This document shows, piece by piece, positions 7,941-16,629 of a stretch of 64,000 nt of DNA. Numbering within the stretch: position 1 is the first letter of the stretch; each line of letters begins with the position of its first letter. The DNA lies in the NCBI GenBank assembly GCA_020636095.1, contig JACJYN010000003.1, positions 496,001 through 560,000 of the forward strand. Reading direction: 5' to 3'. The stretch comes from Lewinellaceae bacterium. GTDB taxonomy: Bacteria; Bacteroidota; Bacteroidia; Chitinophagales; Saprospiraceae. The position numbers and the translations under genes are program-made. The notes below the pieces were generated by a model that saw nothing but the letters and a program-made list of their open reading frames with translations, was not told the origin of the DNA and did not search any database.

Positions 7941-10900
7941 CTACATATTCCTCCGGTACTGCCCTCCCACCTCATACAGCGCGTGAGTAATCTGGCCCAG
8001 CGAGCAGTACTTCACCGTTTCCATCAGTTCCTCGAAAGTGTTTCCGTTGTGGATGGCCACTTGCTGGAGGCGCTGTAGCATCTGCCGGCCCTTTTCGCCG
8101 CTGGATTTTTGCAGGTTGCGTGCGGTCCTGATCTGGGCTTCTTTTTCCTCCTCGGTGGCGCGGATCACCTCTTTGGGTAGGATAGTGGGGGAGCCCTCCT
8201 TGTTGAGGAAGGTATTGACGCCGATGATAGGCAACTCTCCTGTATGCTTGAGGGTCTCGTAGTAGATGCTCTCGTCCTGTATCTTACCACGCTGGTACAT
8301 CGTCTCCATGGCGCCGAGCACCCCACCGCGTTCGGTGATGCGGTCGAACTCCATGAGTACGGCCTCTTCCACCAGTTCGGTCAGCTCTTCGATAATGAAG
8401 GAACCCTGAAGTGGATTTTCGTTTTTCGCCATACCCAGCTCGTGGTTGATGATCATTTGGATAGCCACGGCGCGGCGCACGCTCTCTTCGGTCGGCGTAG
8501 TGATGGCCTCGTCGTAGGCATTGGTGTGCAGGCTGTTGCAGTTGTCGTAGATAGCATAGAGTGCCTGCAGGGTAGTGCGGATGTCGTTGAAGCTGATCTC
8601 CTGGGCGTGGAGGGAGCGGCCGGAAGTCTGAATGTGGTATTTCAGTTTTTGTGAACGGTCATTGGCGGCGTACTTGTACTTCATGGCTTTCGCCCAGATG
8701 CGGCGGGCTACCCGGCCGATGACGGCGTATTCGGCGTCTACCCCATTAGAGAAGAAGAAGGATAAGTTGGCCGCAAAGTCGTCGATATTCATACCGCGCG
8801 ACAGGTAGTATTCTACAAAAGTAAAGCCATTGGCCAGCGTAAAGGCCAGTTGGGAGATCGGGTTGGCGCCCGCCTCAGCGATGTGGTAGCCGGAGATGGA
8901 AACGGAGTAGAAGTTTTTCACCTTTTTCCAGATGAAGTACTCCTGCATATCGCCCATCAGTTTGAGAGAGAATTCGGTTGAGAATATGCAGGTGTTCTGC
9001 GCCTGATCCTCTTTGAGAATATCTGCCTGAACCGTTCCCCGAACAGCGGCAAGCGCTTTGGCCTTCAGTTCGTTGTATACACTTTCGTCCAGTATCTGGT
9101 CGCCGGTGACGCCTAGTAAGAGCAAGCCGAGCCCGTCATTGGCTTCGGGGCGTCCGGTATTGTACTGGGGCCGCGCCAGGCCGTGGTCGTCGTATAGTTC
9201 TGTGAGCTTAGCCTCTACCTCATCCTCCAGCCCGTGCTCGCGAATGTACTTTTCACATTGCTGGTCGATGGCGGCGTTCATAAAAAAGGCGGCGATGGTG
9301 GCTGCCGGGCCGTTGATGGTCATCGAGACCGAGGTCTTTGGGTCACAGAGGTCGAAGCCGGAATACAATTTCTTGGCGTCGTCCAGGCAGCAGACGCTGA
9401 CGCCGGAGTTACCCACCTTGCCATAGATGTCGGGGCGGTAGTCGGGGTCTTCCCCGTAGAGGGTTACCGAGTCGAAGGCTGTAGACAAGCGGGCGGCAGG
9501 CATATCTTCCGAAAGGTAGTGGAAACGTTTATTGGTGCGCTCCGGGCCGCCCTCGCCGGCGAACATGCGGGTGGGGTCTTCTCCTTTGCGCTTGAACGGG
9601 AAAACGCCGCCGGTATAAGGGAAGTCTCCCGGAACGTTCTCCTGCAGCACCCAGCGCAGGATCTCTCCCCAATCCTTAAAACGAGGCAGCACCACTCTCG
9701 GGATGCGGCTGTGGGAAAGAGTCTCCGTATAAGTGGGCACCCTTATCTCCCTGCCCCGCACCTTATAAATATATTCATCGGCAGCATAGGCGGCTTTTTT
9801 CTCTTCCCATCCGTCGAGAATGCGCTTACAGTCGCCGTCCAGGTCGAGTTCGAGGTCCTCGTAGGCCTTTTTCAGCGTGGCCAGGGTTTCTTTTTTACTG
9901 GCAATATTGTCCTGCTTTTCTATCGTTCCGATAGCCTGTTTCAGCCCGAACAACTGGCGGGCGATGGCAACTTGCCGTTCCACCCAACTGTCGTAGTTGC
10001 GGTTGTTGTCGGAAATTTCGGCGAGGTAGCGCACCCGCTTGGGGGGTATGATGTAAATCTTTTCGCTCATCTCGTCCGAGCCTTTAAAGCTGGATTGCAG
10101 GGCGGCGCCGGTCCGCTCCGTCATCGTATCCATCAGTACCCGGTAGAGCGTATTGGTGCCCGGGTCGTTGAACTGGGAAGCGATGGTGCCGAAAACCGGC
10201 ATTTCTTCCAGGTTCTTATCGAAGAGCTGGTGGTTGCGTTGATATTGCTTTTTGACGTCGCGCAGGGCATCCTGAGCGCCGCGCTTGTCAAACTTATTGA
10301 TAGCGATGATGTCGGCGAAATCGAGCATATCGATCTTTTCCAATTGGGTCGCTGCTCCGTATTCCGGCGTCATTACATAGAGGGACACATCCGAGTGGTC
10401 AACGATCTCTGTGTCGGACTGCCCGATGCCGGAAGTTTCCAGTATGATGAGGTCGAACTGGGCTGCTTTCAGGATATCCAGCGCCGCCTGTACGTGTTTG
10501 GAAAGGGCGAGGTTGGACTGCCGGGTGGCCAGTGAGCGCATGAAAACGCGCCCCTCCGCCAGGGAGGAGGTGATGGAGTTCATCCGAATGCGGTCACCCA
10601 GCAGGGCGCCGCCCGTTTTGCGCTTGGAAGGGTCAACGGAAATGATGGCGATGGTTTTATCCTCAAATTCCATCAGGAACCGGCGTATCAGTTCATCGAC
10701 CAGGCTGGATTTACCGGCGCCGCCGGTGCCCGTAATACCGAGTACCGGGATGACTTTCCCCTCGACCTGCTGGCGGAGCTTATGAAGCCAGTCGCGGTTT
10801 TCTTCGGGGAAGTTTTCCACGGCGCTGATCATGCGCGCCAACACCATGGGGTCTTTGTCTTTGTAGGCTTTCAATTCGCCATTGAGGCTGGCGCCAACCG

Positions 10901-11336
10901 GAAAGTCGCATTGCTCCAGTACGTCGTTGATCATGCCCTGCAGGCCCATGTGGCGGCCATCGTCGGGCGAGTAGATGCGGGTAATGCCATATTTGTGAAG
11001 CTCTTCGATCTCCGCCGGTAGTATGGTGCCGCCGCCGCCGCCGAATATTTTGATATGCCCGGCGCCTTTTTCCTTCAACAGGTCGTGCATGTATTTGAAA
11101 AACTCATTGTGCCCGCCCTGGTAAGAAGTGATGGCGATGCCCTGGGCATCTTCCATGATGGCCGTCTCGACAATCTCCCTAACCGAACGGTTGTGCCCGA
11201 GGTGGATGATCTCTGCACCGGAGCTCTGCATGATGCGGCGCATGATATTGATGGCGGCGTCGTGCCCGTCAAACAGGGAAGCGGCGGTGACGATCCGAAC
11301 TTTATTTTTTGGCTGGTAGGGTGCTACGGTTTGCAT
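7941..11336 (-). CDS. icmF: Fused isobutyryl-CoA mutase IcmF
   Basis: A 1131-aa fusion with three parts. A B12-binding domain comes first (residues 1-150; DGHDAA with the cobalt ligand H25). A MeaI-type G-protein chaperone follows (P-loop GITGTGGAGKSSL from about residue 200, SVDPSKR, and NKFDKRG for base recognition). The mutase TIM barrel fills about 530-1131. IcmF rearranges isobutyryl-CoA and n-butyryl-CoA (some members also isovaleryl-CoA) using adenosylcobalamin; the G-domain loads and protects the cofactor. Length and domain order are normal and no break is seen. It is transcribed alone, away from the aldo/keto reductase gene. Methylmalonyl-CoA mutase is less likely because that enzyme is not fused to a G domain. 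Confidence 0.93.
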   Translation of the reverse strand: MQTVAPYQPKNKVRIVTAASLFDGHDAAINIMRRIMQSSGAEIIHLGHNRSVREIVETAIMEDAQGIAITSYQGGHNEFFKYMHDLLKEKGAGHIKIFGGGGGTILPAEIEELHKYGITRIYSPDDGRHMGLQGMINDVLEQCDFPVGASLNGELKAYKDKDPMVLARMISAVENFPEENRDWLHKLRQQVEGKVIPVLGITGTGGAGKSSLVDELIRRFLMEFEDKTIAIISVDPSKRKTGGALLGDRIRMNSITSSLAEGRVFMRSLATRQSNLALSKHVQAALDILKAAQFDLIILETSGIGQSDTEIVDHSDVSLYVMTPEYGAATQLEKIDMLDFADIIAINKFDKRGAQDALRDVKKQYQRNHQLFDKNLEEMPVFGTIASQFNDPGTNTLYRVLMDTMTERTGAALQSSFKGSDEMSEKIYIIPPKRVRYLAEISDNNRNYDSWVERQVAIARQLFGLKQAIGTIEKQDNIASKKETLATLKKAYEDLELDLDGDCKRILDGWEEKKAAYAADEYIYKVRGREIRVPTYTETLSHSRIPRVVLPRFKDWGEILRWVLQENVPGDFPYTGGVFPFKRKGEDPTRMFAGEGGPERTNKRFHYLSEDMPAARLSTAFDSVTLYGEDPDYRPDIYGKVGNSGVSVCCLDDAKKLYSGFDLCDPKTSVSMTINGPAATIAAFFMNAAIDQQCEKYIREHGLEDEVEAKLTELYDDHGLARPQYNTGRPEANDGLGLLLLGVTGDQILDESVYNELKAKALAAVRGTVQADILKEDQAQNTCIFSTEFSLKLMGDMQEYFIWKKVKNFYSVSISGYHIAEAGANPISQLAFTLANGFTFVEYYLSRGMNIDDFAANLSFFFSNGVDAEYAVIGRVARRIWAKAMKYKYAANDRSQKLKYHIQTSGRSLHAQEISFNDIRTTLQALYAIYDNCNSLHTNAYDEAITTPTEESVRRAVAIQMIINHELGMAKNENPLQGSFIIEELTELVEEAVLMEFDRITERGGVLGAMETMYQRGKIQDESIYYETLKHTGELPIIGVNTFLNKEGSPTILPKEVIRATEEEKEAQIRTARNLQKSSGEKGRQMLQRLQQVAIHNGNTFEELMETVKYCSLGQITHALYEVGGQYRRNM

Positions 11337-11363
11337 AGCTGGTTTTTTTGGTTAAAAGGCGTG

Positions 11364-11371
11364 CAAATTTA
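11364..11371 (-). promoter_or_regulatory. -7 box for icmF
   Basis: On the minus strand the sequence reads TAAATTTG, a full match to the Bacteroidota TAnnTTTG box, 27 bases before the icmF ATG. The -33 region is AT-rich without a clear TTTG. Confidence 0.45.
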
Positions 11372-11469
11372 CGAAAATTTTGCCGTTTAAATTTAAAAGC
11401 GTGTCAGGTGGAAAATGTTTAACAAACAGGGCAAATAACCCATTGGCCGGCAAACTCCAAGCCGACTTC

Positions 11470-11501
11470 TTGTCCGATCTGTAAAACTCCCTATAGTTTT
11501 T
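11470..11501 (+). promoter_or_regulatory. Promoter for the aldo/keto reductase gene
   Basis: TTG at 11470-11472 and TAGTTTTT at 11494-11501 are separated by 21 bases, close to the Bacteroidota -33/-7 pattern. The predicted transcript would begin near 11507, almost on top of the ATG at 11511, which favours the ATG at 11541 as the true start. Confidence 0.35.
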
Positions 11502-11540
11502 CGTTGTTACATGGCTTTCTTCTTTAAAAACCACGAAGTA

Positions 11541-12584
11541 ATGCAATACGAACTATTCGGACACAGCGGCCTGCGGGTCTCGCCCCTCTGCCTGGGCGCC
11601 ATGACCTTTGGCGAAGACTGGGGCTGGGGCGCCAGCCAGGAAACCTCCCGGCAGCAATTTGACGCCTTCCTGGAAGCAGGCGGCAATTTCATCGATACCG
11701 CCAATGTGTACACCGAAGGCAGCAGCGAGCGGATTCTGGCGGACCTCATCGCCGCCGACCGGGATCATATCGTGCTGGCCACTAAATACACCCTTTCCAA
11801 TACCACCCACAACCCAAACAAGTCGGGCAATCACCGCAAAAACCTGGTGCAATCGGTAGAGCAAAGCCTGAAGCGCCTGAAAACAGGCTACATCGACCTG
11901 CTTTGGGTGCATGCCTATGACTACCTGACGCCCATCGAGGAGATGATGCGCTCCCTGGACGACCTGGTGCGCGCAGGTAAGATTCTCTACGTCGGGATAT
12001 CCGACGCTCCGGCCTGGGTGACCGCCCGCGCCAACACCCTGGCGGAACTTCGCGGTTGGACTCCGTTCATCGGCAACCAACTGGAGTACAATCTCACAGA
12101 ACGCAGCCCCGAGCGCGACCTGCTGCCCATGTCCAAAGAACTGGGCCTGGGCGTAGTCGCCTGGTCGCCCCTGGCGGCAGGCATCCTCACAGGAAAATAC
12201 ATCGACAATCAAGGCGAAGGCAGCGGCGGCCGTATGGAAGGAACCACCTCCTACCGGCTCAACGAGCAGAATAACCGAATCGCCAGGGTAGTTGTCGAAA
12301 CCGCCACAGAACTGTCCGTTTCTCCCGCTCAGCTCTCCCTTGCCTGGTTGCGGCACAAAGGTGTCATTCCCATCATCGGAGCCCGCACTATGAAGCAACT
12401 ACAGGACAATTTAGGGGCGCTAGGCGTTCATATCCCAACCGAACAGATGGAACGCCTCGATCAAATAAGCGCCATCGAATTGGGATTTCCGCACGATTTC
12501 GTCCTGCGCCCGGGAGCGCAGAAAATGATCTACGGCGGCATGGTGGACAAAATACAAGGGAATAAGAACCCCTGGCTGGGCTAA
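11541..12584 (+). CDS. Aldo/keto reductase
   Basis: A 347-aa NADPH-dependent oxidoreductase of the AKR superfamily (YhdN/GCY-like branch). The catalytic tetrad is visible from this start: D52 and Y57 (FIDTANVY), K82 (LATKYTL) and the histidine of LLWVHAYD (about 126). NADPH-binding GARTMKQLQDN is near the C-terminus. The frame stays open to an ATG at 11511, but family members begin at MxYxxLGxSGLxVS and the promoter also points to 11541. The substrate cannot be told from sequence. Its TAA stop is also the first three bases of a half-copy of a hairpin element. Confidence 0.9.
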   Translation: MQYELFGHSGLRVSPLCLGAMTFGEDWGWGASQETSRQQFDAFLEAGGNFIDTANVYTEGSSERILADLIAADRDHIVLATKYTLSNTTHNPNKSGNHRKNLVQSVEQSLKRLKTGYIDLLWVHAYDYLTPIEEMMRSLDDLVRAGKILYVGISDAPAWVTARANTLAELRGWTPFIGNQLEYNLTERSPERDLLPMSKELGLGVVAWSPLAAGILTGKYIDNQGEGSGGRMEGTTSYRLNEQNNRIARVVVETATELSVSPAQLSLAWLRHKGVIPIIGARTMKQLQDNLGALGVHIPTEQMERLDQISAIELGFPHDFVLRPGAQKMIYGGMVDKIQGNKNPWLG

Positions 12585-12601
12585 GGGCCCGGAGAAGAAT
12601 A
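12582..12601 (+). repeat. Half-copy of hairpin element A at a stop codon
   Basis: TAAGGGCCCGGAGAAGAATA at 12582-12601 is identical over 20 bases to the left end of the complete element at 30382. The first TAA is the stop codon of the aldo/keto reductase gene. The rest of the element is absent here. Confidence 0.6.
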
Positions 12602-12636
12602 TAGAAGGCTGGAAAAGCGTATCTTAACCACAAAAA

Positions 12637-13701
12637 ATGAAAGCCTCATTAGTCCTGTTCCTCTTCTTTTCCATCCTCCTGTCTTGTACCCCGAAAGGCG
12701 AAACGGCAGATGGAGAACCCCTGCCAGACACCCTCAGGATCAGTGCTCTGGACACCTTTCCCATTAACAGCAGCATTCGGGCGCTGGAAGTGCTCAACGA
12801 CAGCACCGTATGGTTTGCCGGCTCGGGTGGGGTATACGGTTACACGGAAAACGGCGGAAGAAGCTGGACGATCGACAGTTTGCTGGCCGACACGATCCGG
12901 CCGCACTTCCGTTCGATTGCCGTGACGAAAAACGCCGTTTTTCTGCTCAGCATTGCCACGCCGGCATTGCTGTACTGCTCGACGGATAAAGGCCAAAGCT
13001 GGCAGCCCGTTTTTCGGGAGGACCATCCCGGCGCCTTCTACGATGCAATGGCATTCTGGGATGGCCAGGAAGGCATCGCGATGGGAGACCCCACCGACGG
13101 CTGCCTTTCGGTGATCATTACCCGGGACGGGGGGCAAACCTGGGAAAAAGTAGGTTGTGAAAAGCTGCCGCCGGCGGAAGAAGGGGAAGCTGCCTTCGCC
13201 GCCAGCAATTCCAATATTGCCTTGTCCGGCAATCACGCCTGGATCGTCTCAGGCGGAAAAAGAGCCCGGGCCTATCACAGCCCCGACCGGGGCGCCAGTT
13301 GGGAGGTTTTCGATACCCCGATAATAGAAGGAGATCAAATGACTGGTATTTTTTCCACCGATTTCTACGATGCCCGGCACGGGATCATCTTTGGCGGCGA
13401 CTGGAACCGGAAGGAAATGAACAACCGGAACAAAGCCATTACCCAGAATGGCGGCCGCACCTGGCGATTGGTGTCAGAGGGCCAGGGGCCCGGCTATCGC
13501 TCCTGTGTTCAATACATTCCGAAAAGCCAAGGGCAGGGTATCATGGCCTGCGGCATCCCCGGCATTTCCTACTCTCTGGATGGCGGGCAAAACTGGGACA
13601 ACCTGAGCACAGAGAACTTCTACACCATGCGTTTTGGAGAAAACTGGAAAACGCTGTGGCTGGCGGGCAATGGAAGGATCGGCCGCCTGCAGTTGAAATG
13701 A
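12637..13701 (+). CDS. Lipoprotein with Ycf48/BNR-like propeller repeats
   Basis: A 354-aa protein with a lipoprotein signal (SILLSCTPKG, lipobox cysteine about residue 17) and a beta-propeller of BNR/Ycf48-like blades: YTENGGRSW, CSTDKGQSW, ITRDGGQTW, SPDRGASW, ITQNGGRTW and SLDGGQNW. Such proteins are usually annotated as oxidoreductase or photosystem II stability factor-like in Bacteroidota, though there is no photosystem here. Probably a membrane-anchored carbohydrate- or protein-binding propeller; exact role unknown. Confidence 0.8.
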   Translation: MKASLVLFLFFSILLSCTPKGETADGEPLPDTLRISALDTFPINSSIRALEVLNDSTVWFAGSGGVYGYTENGGRSWTIDSLLADTIRPHFRSIAVTKNAVFLLSIATPALLYCSTDKGQSWQPVFREDHPGAFYDAMAFWDGQEGIAMGDPTDGCLSVIITRDGGQTWEKVGCEKLPPAEEGEAAFAASNSNIALSGNHAWIVSGGKRARAYHSPDRGASWEVFDTPIIEGDQMTGIFSTDFYDARHGIIFGGDWNRKEMNNRNKAITQNGGRTWRLVSEGQGPGYRSCVQYIPKSQGQGIMACGIPGISYSLDGGQNWDNLSTENFYTMRFGENWKTLWLAGNGRIGRLQLK

Positions 13702-13781
13702 CTCGAAAAAGACATAAAAAGCAGCAACAAAAAAAACGAATTGATGTTATAACACTATAGTTAATAATAGCTCAATTCGCC

Positions 13782-14231
13782 ATGGATAACAAAGCGTTCT
13801 ACTCCGCCTTTAACAGTTCCGCCGACCTGCTGCAGATGTCGGCCCGCAACTTTGCCGGCAATATGGAAGATGCCAGAGAACTCTATCAGGAAACCGCCTT
13901 CCAGATATCCAGGCAAAAAGAGAATATGGAGCTGTCCATTGGCTTCCGGGAATGGGCGATTGGTACGATGCGGAGCATTTTTATCACCAGCTTGCGCAAG
14001 AAAAAGCACTTGTTGAAACAGGCTCCTTCGGCAGAACCGGTAAATAAACCTACAGTTGGCCTGGAAAATATTCTTGCTAGAGTAGAGGAATTAGAGGAAG
14101 CCTACCGGGTGCCCTTCTGGAACCACTTTATGGGCCTGAGTGACCAGGACATTGCCAGGCACACGGGCTTGCCGGTGGAAACGGTTCAGGATCGGATCCG
14201 GACCGCTCGTCAGCAATTAAAAGCGATTTGA
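13782..14231 (+). CDS. Short ECF-like RNA polymerase sigma factor
   Basis: A 149-aa protein whose C-terminal 40 residues fit sigma region 4 (LSDQDIARHTGLPVETVQDRIRTARQQL). The N-terminal half resembles region 2 of ECF factors (EDARELYQETAFQIS), but the promoter-melting part is reduced. It stands alone without a recognisable anti-sigma neighbour. It could be a divergent ECF sigma factor or a sigma-like regulator. Start ATG 13782 is the only good start. Confidence 0.65.
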   Translation: MDNKAFYSAFNSSADLLQMSARNFAGNMEDARELYQETAFQISRQKENMELSIGFREWAIGTMRSIFITSLRKKKHLLKQAPSAEPVNKPTVGLENILARVEELEEAYRVPFWNHFMGLSDQDIARHTGLPVETVQDRIRTARQQLKAI

Positions 14232-14420
14232 ACAGAGCCAGCTGTTGCCTGAATAATTTCATACTTTAGTGATAAAAGTGTCCCTGGGCGCCATTACGAT
14301 CCCATATTAACGCTTCCTTAACTGGCGTAGAAACTTTAACGGCCTCCATCCAGCAGTTTTAACAGCCTTTACTGGGCCTAATGCCTTCTCAGCTTTTATT
14401 TTTAAAGAAAAACAGAAGCT

Positions 14421-14762
14421 ATGAAGATCAAATGGGCCCTCACCTTACTTTCCATGCTTTTCCTTACCACCTGCCCAAAGGCACTCGAGTTGCAGCACCT
14501 GCACCAGCGCATCGCCCTGGTAGTGATCAAAACACTGGGCACCAGCCGGCGCACCATCATTCTGAGTTTTATGATCGCCACCGCCTTTCTTTCCATGTGG
14601 ATCGCCAATGTGGCGGTGGCGCTGTTGATGCTGCCGATCGCTCTGGCCATCATCAACCAGGAGGAAAGCCAGGAGGAAACTACTGGCCCTTTTGGCCTGG
14701 CTATGATGTTGGCCATTGCCTACGCCGCCAGCGTTGGCGGCATCGCATTTAGCTATGGCTAA
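14421..14762 (+). pseudogene. Fragment of a DASS/SLC13 sodium:dicarboxylate symporter
   Basis: 113 codons encode part of a CitT/SLC13-type transporter: RRTIILSFMIATAFLSMWIA and ALLMLPIALAII match the conserved mid-membrane motif (family: FMxATAFLSMWISNTATxxMMLPI). The family is about 450-550 aa, so both the N-terminal TM segments and everything after the GGIAFSYG stretch are missing. The first 20 residues look like a chance hydrophobic start, not a native one. A deletion remnant that is unlikely to transport anything. Confidence 0.7.
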
Positions 14763-14869
14763 ACTTCGGTTTCCCCGCCTCGTTTCATCAAAATGAACTA
14801 TTTTCATCTCCAAAAACGAAATTTGAACACACTCTTAAAGCATAAATCCGCCCATTTTTACTCAGGCCT

Positions 14870-16447
14870 ATGGAAAAACATAGAAAACACGACTATGATT
14901 ACGTAGTGATCGGCAGCGGCTTCGGCGGCTCGGTCAGCGCTTTGCGGCTGGCTGAAAAGGGCTACAAGGTGCTGGTCATTGAAAAGGGAAAATGGTACAA
15001 CAACCAGGACTTTCCCAAAACCAACTGGAATCTGCCGAAGATGCTCTGGGCGCCGGCCCTGCGCTTTTTCGGGATCATGAAAATGACCTTCTTCCGGCAC
15101 GTCACCATTCTCTCCGGGGTGGGGGTAGGCGGCGGCTCTTTGGTATACGCCAATACCTTGCCGGTTCCCAAAAAAGAATTTTTCAACAGCGGCAACTGGA
15201 AGGGGCTGGCCGATTGGGAGCGGGAACTCAAACCGTTCTACGAAACCGCCCTGAAAATGCTGGGCGCTGCGCCCAATCCCCGGCTGGAAGAAGGCGACCT
15301 GGCGTTGAAAAAACTGGCTGCTGATATTGGGCGGGAGCACCAGTTTGAAGCGGCCGATGTGGCCATCTACTTCGGCCAACCTGGCCAAACAGCAACGGAC
15401 CCCTATTTCGACGGCAGAGGGCCCGATAGGGCCGGCTGCACCTTTTGCGGTGGTTGTATGACCGGTTGCCGCCATAACGCCAAAAACACCCTGGATAAAA
15501 ACTACCTCTTCCTGGCGCAGCAGTTGGGCGTGCAGATTCTGGCGGAATCAGAGGTAGTAGATGTGAAGCCTATCGGGCCACCCGATGGCTCGGATGGATA
15601 TACCCTAGCGTATCGTTCTTCTACCGCCTGGTTGAAAAAGAAACGATCGGTTACCGCTCGCGGGGTCGTTTTCGCAGGGGGGGTACTGGGTACTGTCCCC
15701 TTGTTGCTCAAGCTGCGGGAAGCTTCCCTGCCCCGGCTATCTGCCCGGGTGGGTTACGACATCCGGACCAATAATGAAAGCCTCATACCGGTCACTACTT
15801 TTGACAAGGACAAAGACTTATCGAAAGGGGTGGCAATCGGTTCTATTTTGCATACGGATGAAAACAGCCATCTGGAACCGGTGCGTTATGCTTCCGGCTC
15901 CGGCTTCTGGCGCTGGATGTTATTGCCAATGGTTCATGGGAGCAGCTTCACCACCAGGATGGGCAAGATCATCAAAGACTGGCTTTCCCATCCTTTAGCT
16001 AATCTGAAAGTACTATTCGTTGACGACTGGGCGCGGCGAACGTCAACCCTGCTCTTCATGCAGCACCTGGACAGCACGCTGCGCTTTAGCCGCAGCCGGC
16101 TGGGTTGGATGCATTCCACCCTGGACAAGGGTAAAAAACCCAGCGCCTTCATCCCGCGCGCCGAAGAGCTGTCTCAACGCTATGCCCGCATCCTGAACGG
16201 CAAAGCCACTGTTTTCGGGCTGGAGCCCCTGTTGGGTATTCCCTCCACTGCCCACATCCTGGGCGGAGCGGCCATGGGCCAGGACGCCGGCGAAGGTGTT
16301 ATCGATAAGGACAATAAGGTGTTTGGCTACGAGAATATGCTGGTGTGCGACGGCGCCATGATCTCCGCCAACCCGGGAGTCAATCCGTCCCTTTCCATCA
16401 CCGCTATTTCAGAAAGGGCCATGAGCCTGATCCCGAAAAAAGGTTGA
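14870..16447 (+). CDS. GMC-family FAD oxidoreductase (cholesterol oxidase-like)
   Basis: A 525-aa flavoprotein. The Rossmann motif VVIGSGFGGS (residues 12-21) is followed by VLVIEKGKWY, and the GMC signature region is LSGVGVGGGSLVYANT. The C-terminus has the conserved cofactor-closing motif (MLVCDGAMISANPGVNPSLS). A cysteine-rich segment, CTFCGGCMTGC at about residues 190-200, is typical of this bacterial subgroup and hints at a bound metal or redox partner. It oxidises an alcohol or sterol-like substrate in an unknown pathway. It is convergent with the M4 protease gene, with a shared terminator between. Confidence 0.85.
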   Translation: MEKHRKHDYDYVVIGSGFGGSVSALRLAEKGYKVLVIEKGKWYNNQDFPKTNWNLPKMLWAPALRFFGIMKMTFFRHVTILSGVGVGGGSLVYANTLPVPKKEFFNSGNWKGLADWERELKPFYETALKMLGAAPNPRLEEGDLALKKLAADIGREHQFEAADVAIYFGQPGQTATDPYFDGRGPDRAGCTFCGGCMTGCRHNAKNTLDKNYLFLAQQLGVQILAESEVVDVKPIGPPDGSDGYTLAYRSSTAWLKKKRSVTARGVVFAGGVLGTVPLLLKLREASLPRLSARVGYDIRTNNESLIPVTTFDKDKDLSKGVAIGSILHTDENSHLEPVRYASGSGFWRWMLLPMVHGSSFTTRMGKIIKDWLSHPLANLKVLFVDDWARRTSTLLFMQHLDSTLRFSRSRLGWMHSTLDKGKKPSAFIPRAEELSQRYARILNGKATVFGLEPLLGIPSTAHILGGAAMGQDAGEGVIDKDNKVFGYENMLVCDGAMISANPGVNPSLSITAISERAMSLIPKKG

Positions 16448-16591
16448 TTTTTTTTCAAAATGCAAGATATGTCCACATAAATGCAAGATATGTGCAAGTG
16501 TCCTGGCAGATAAATGCGGAATTTTACCCTATCAATAAGGGTACGCTCCCTTCACTGATTACACAAACACGAAGAAGGACACCTAAAACAA

Positions 16592-16621
16592 AACCCCACC
16601 GCTTGCGGTGGGGTTCTTTTT
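16592..16621. terminator. Bidirectional terminator
   Basis: A perfect 9-bp stem CCCCACCGC/GCGGTGGGG with a TT loop, preceded by an A-rich stretch and followed by TTCTTTTTT. It sits between two convergent genes (GMC oxidoreductase on plus, M4 protease on minus), so it can serve both. Confidence 0.85.
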
Positions 16622-16629
16622 TATCGCTA

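Noticed and set aside
9234..10535. Open frame of 433 codons on the plus strand inside icmF
   Set aside because: It lies fully antisense to a clear IcmF gene, has no family features and follows from GC-rich codon use.
11511..11540. ATG at 11511 as start of the aldo/keto reductase
   Set aside because: The predicted transcript would begin only a few bases before it, and the family N-terminus aligns with ATG 11541.
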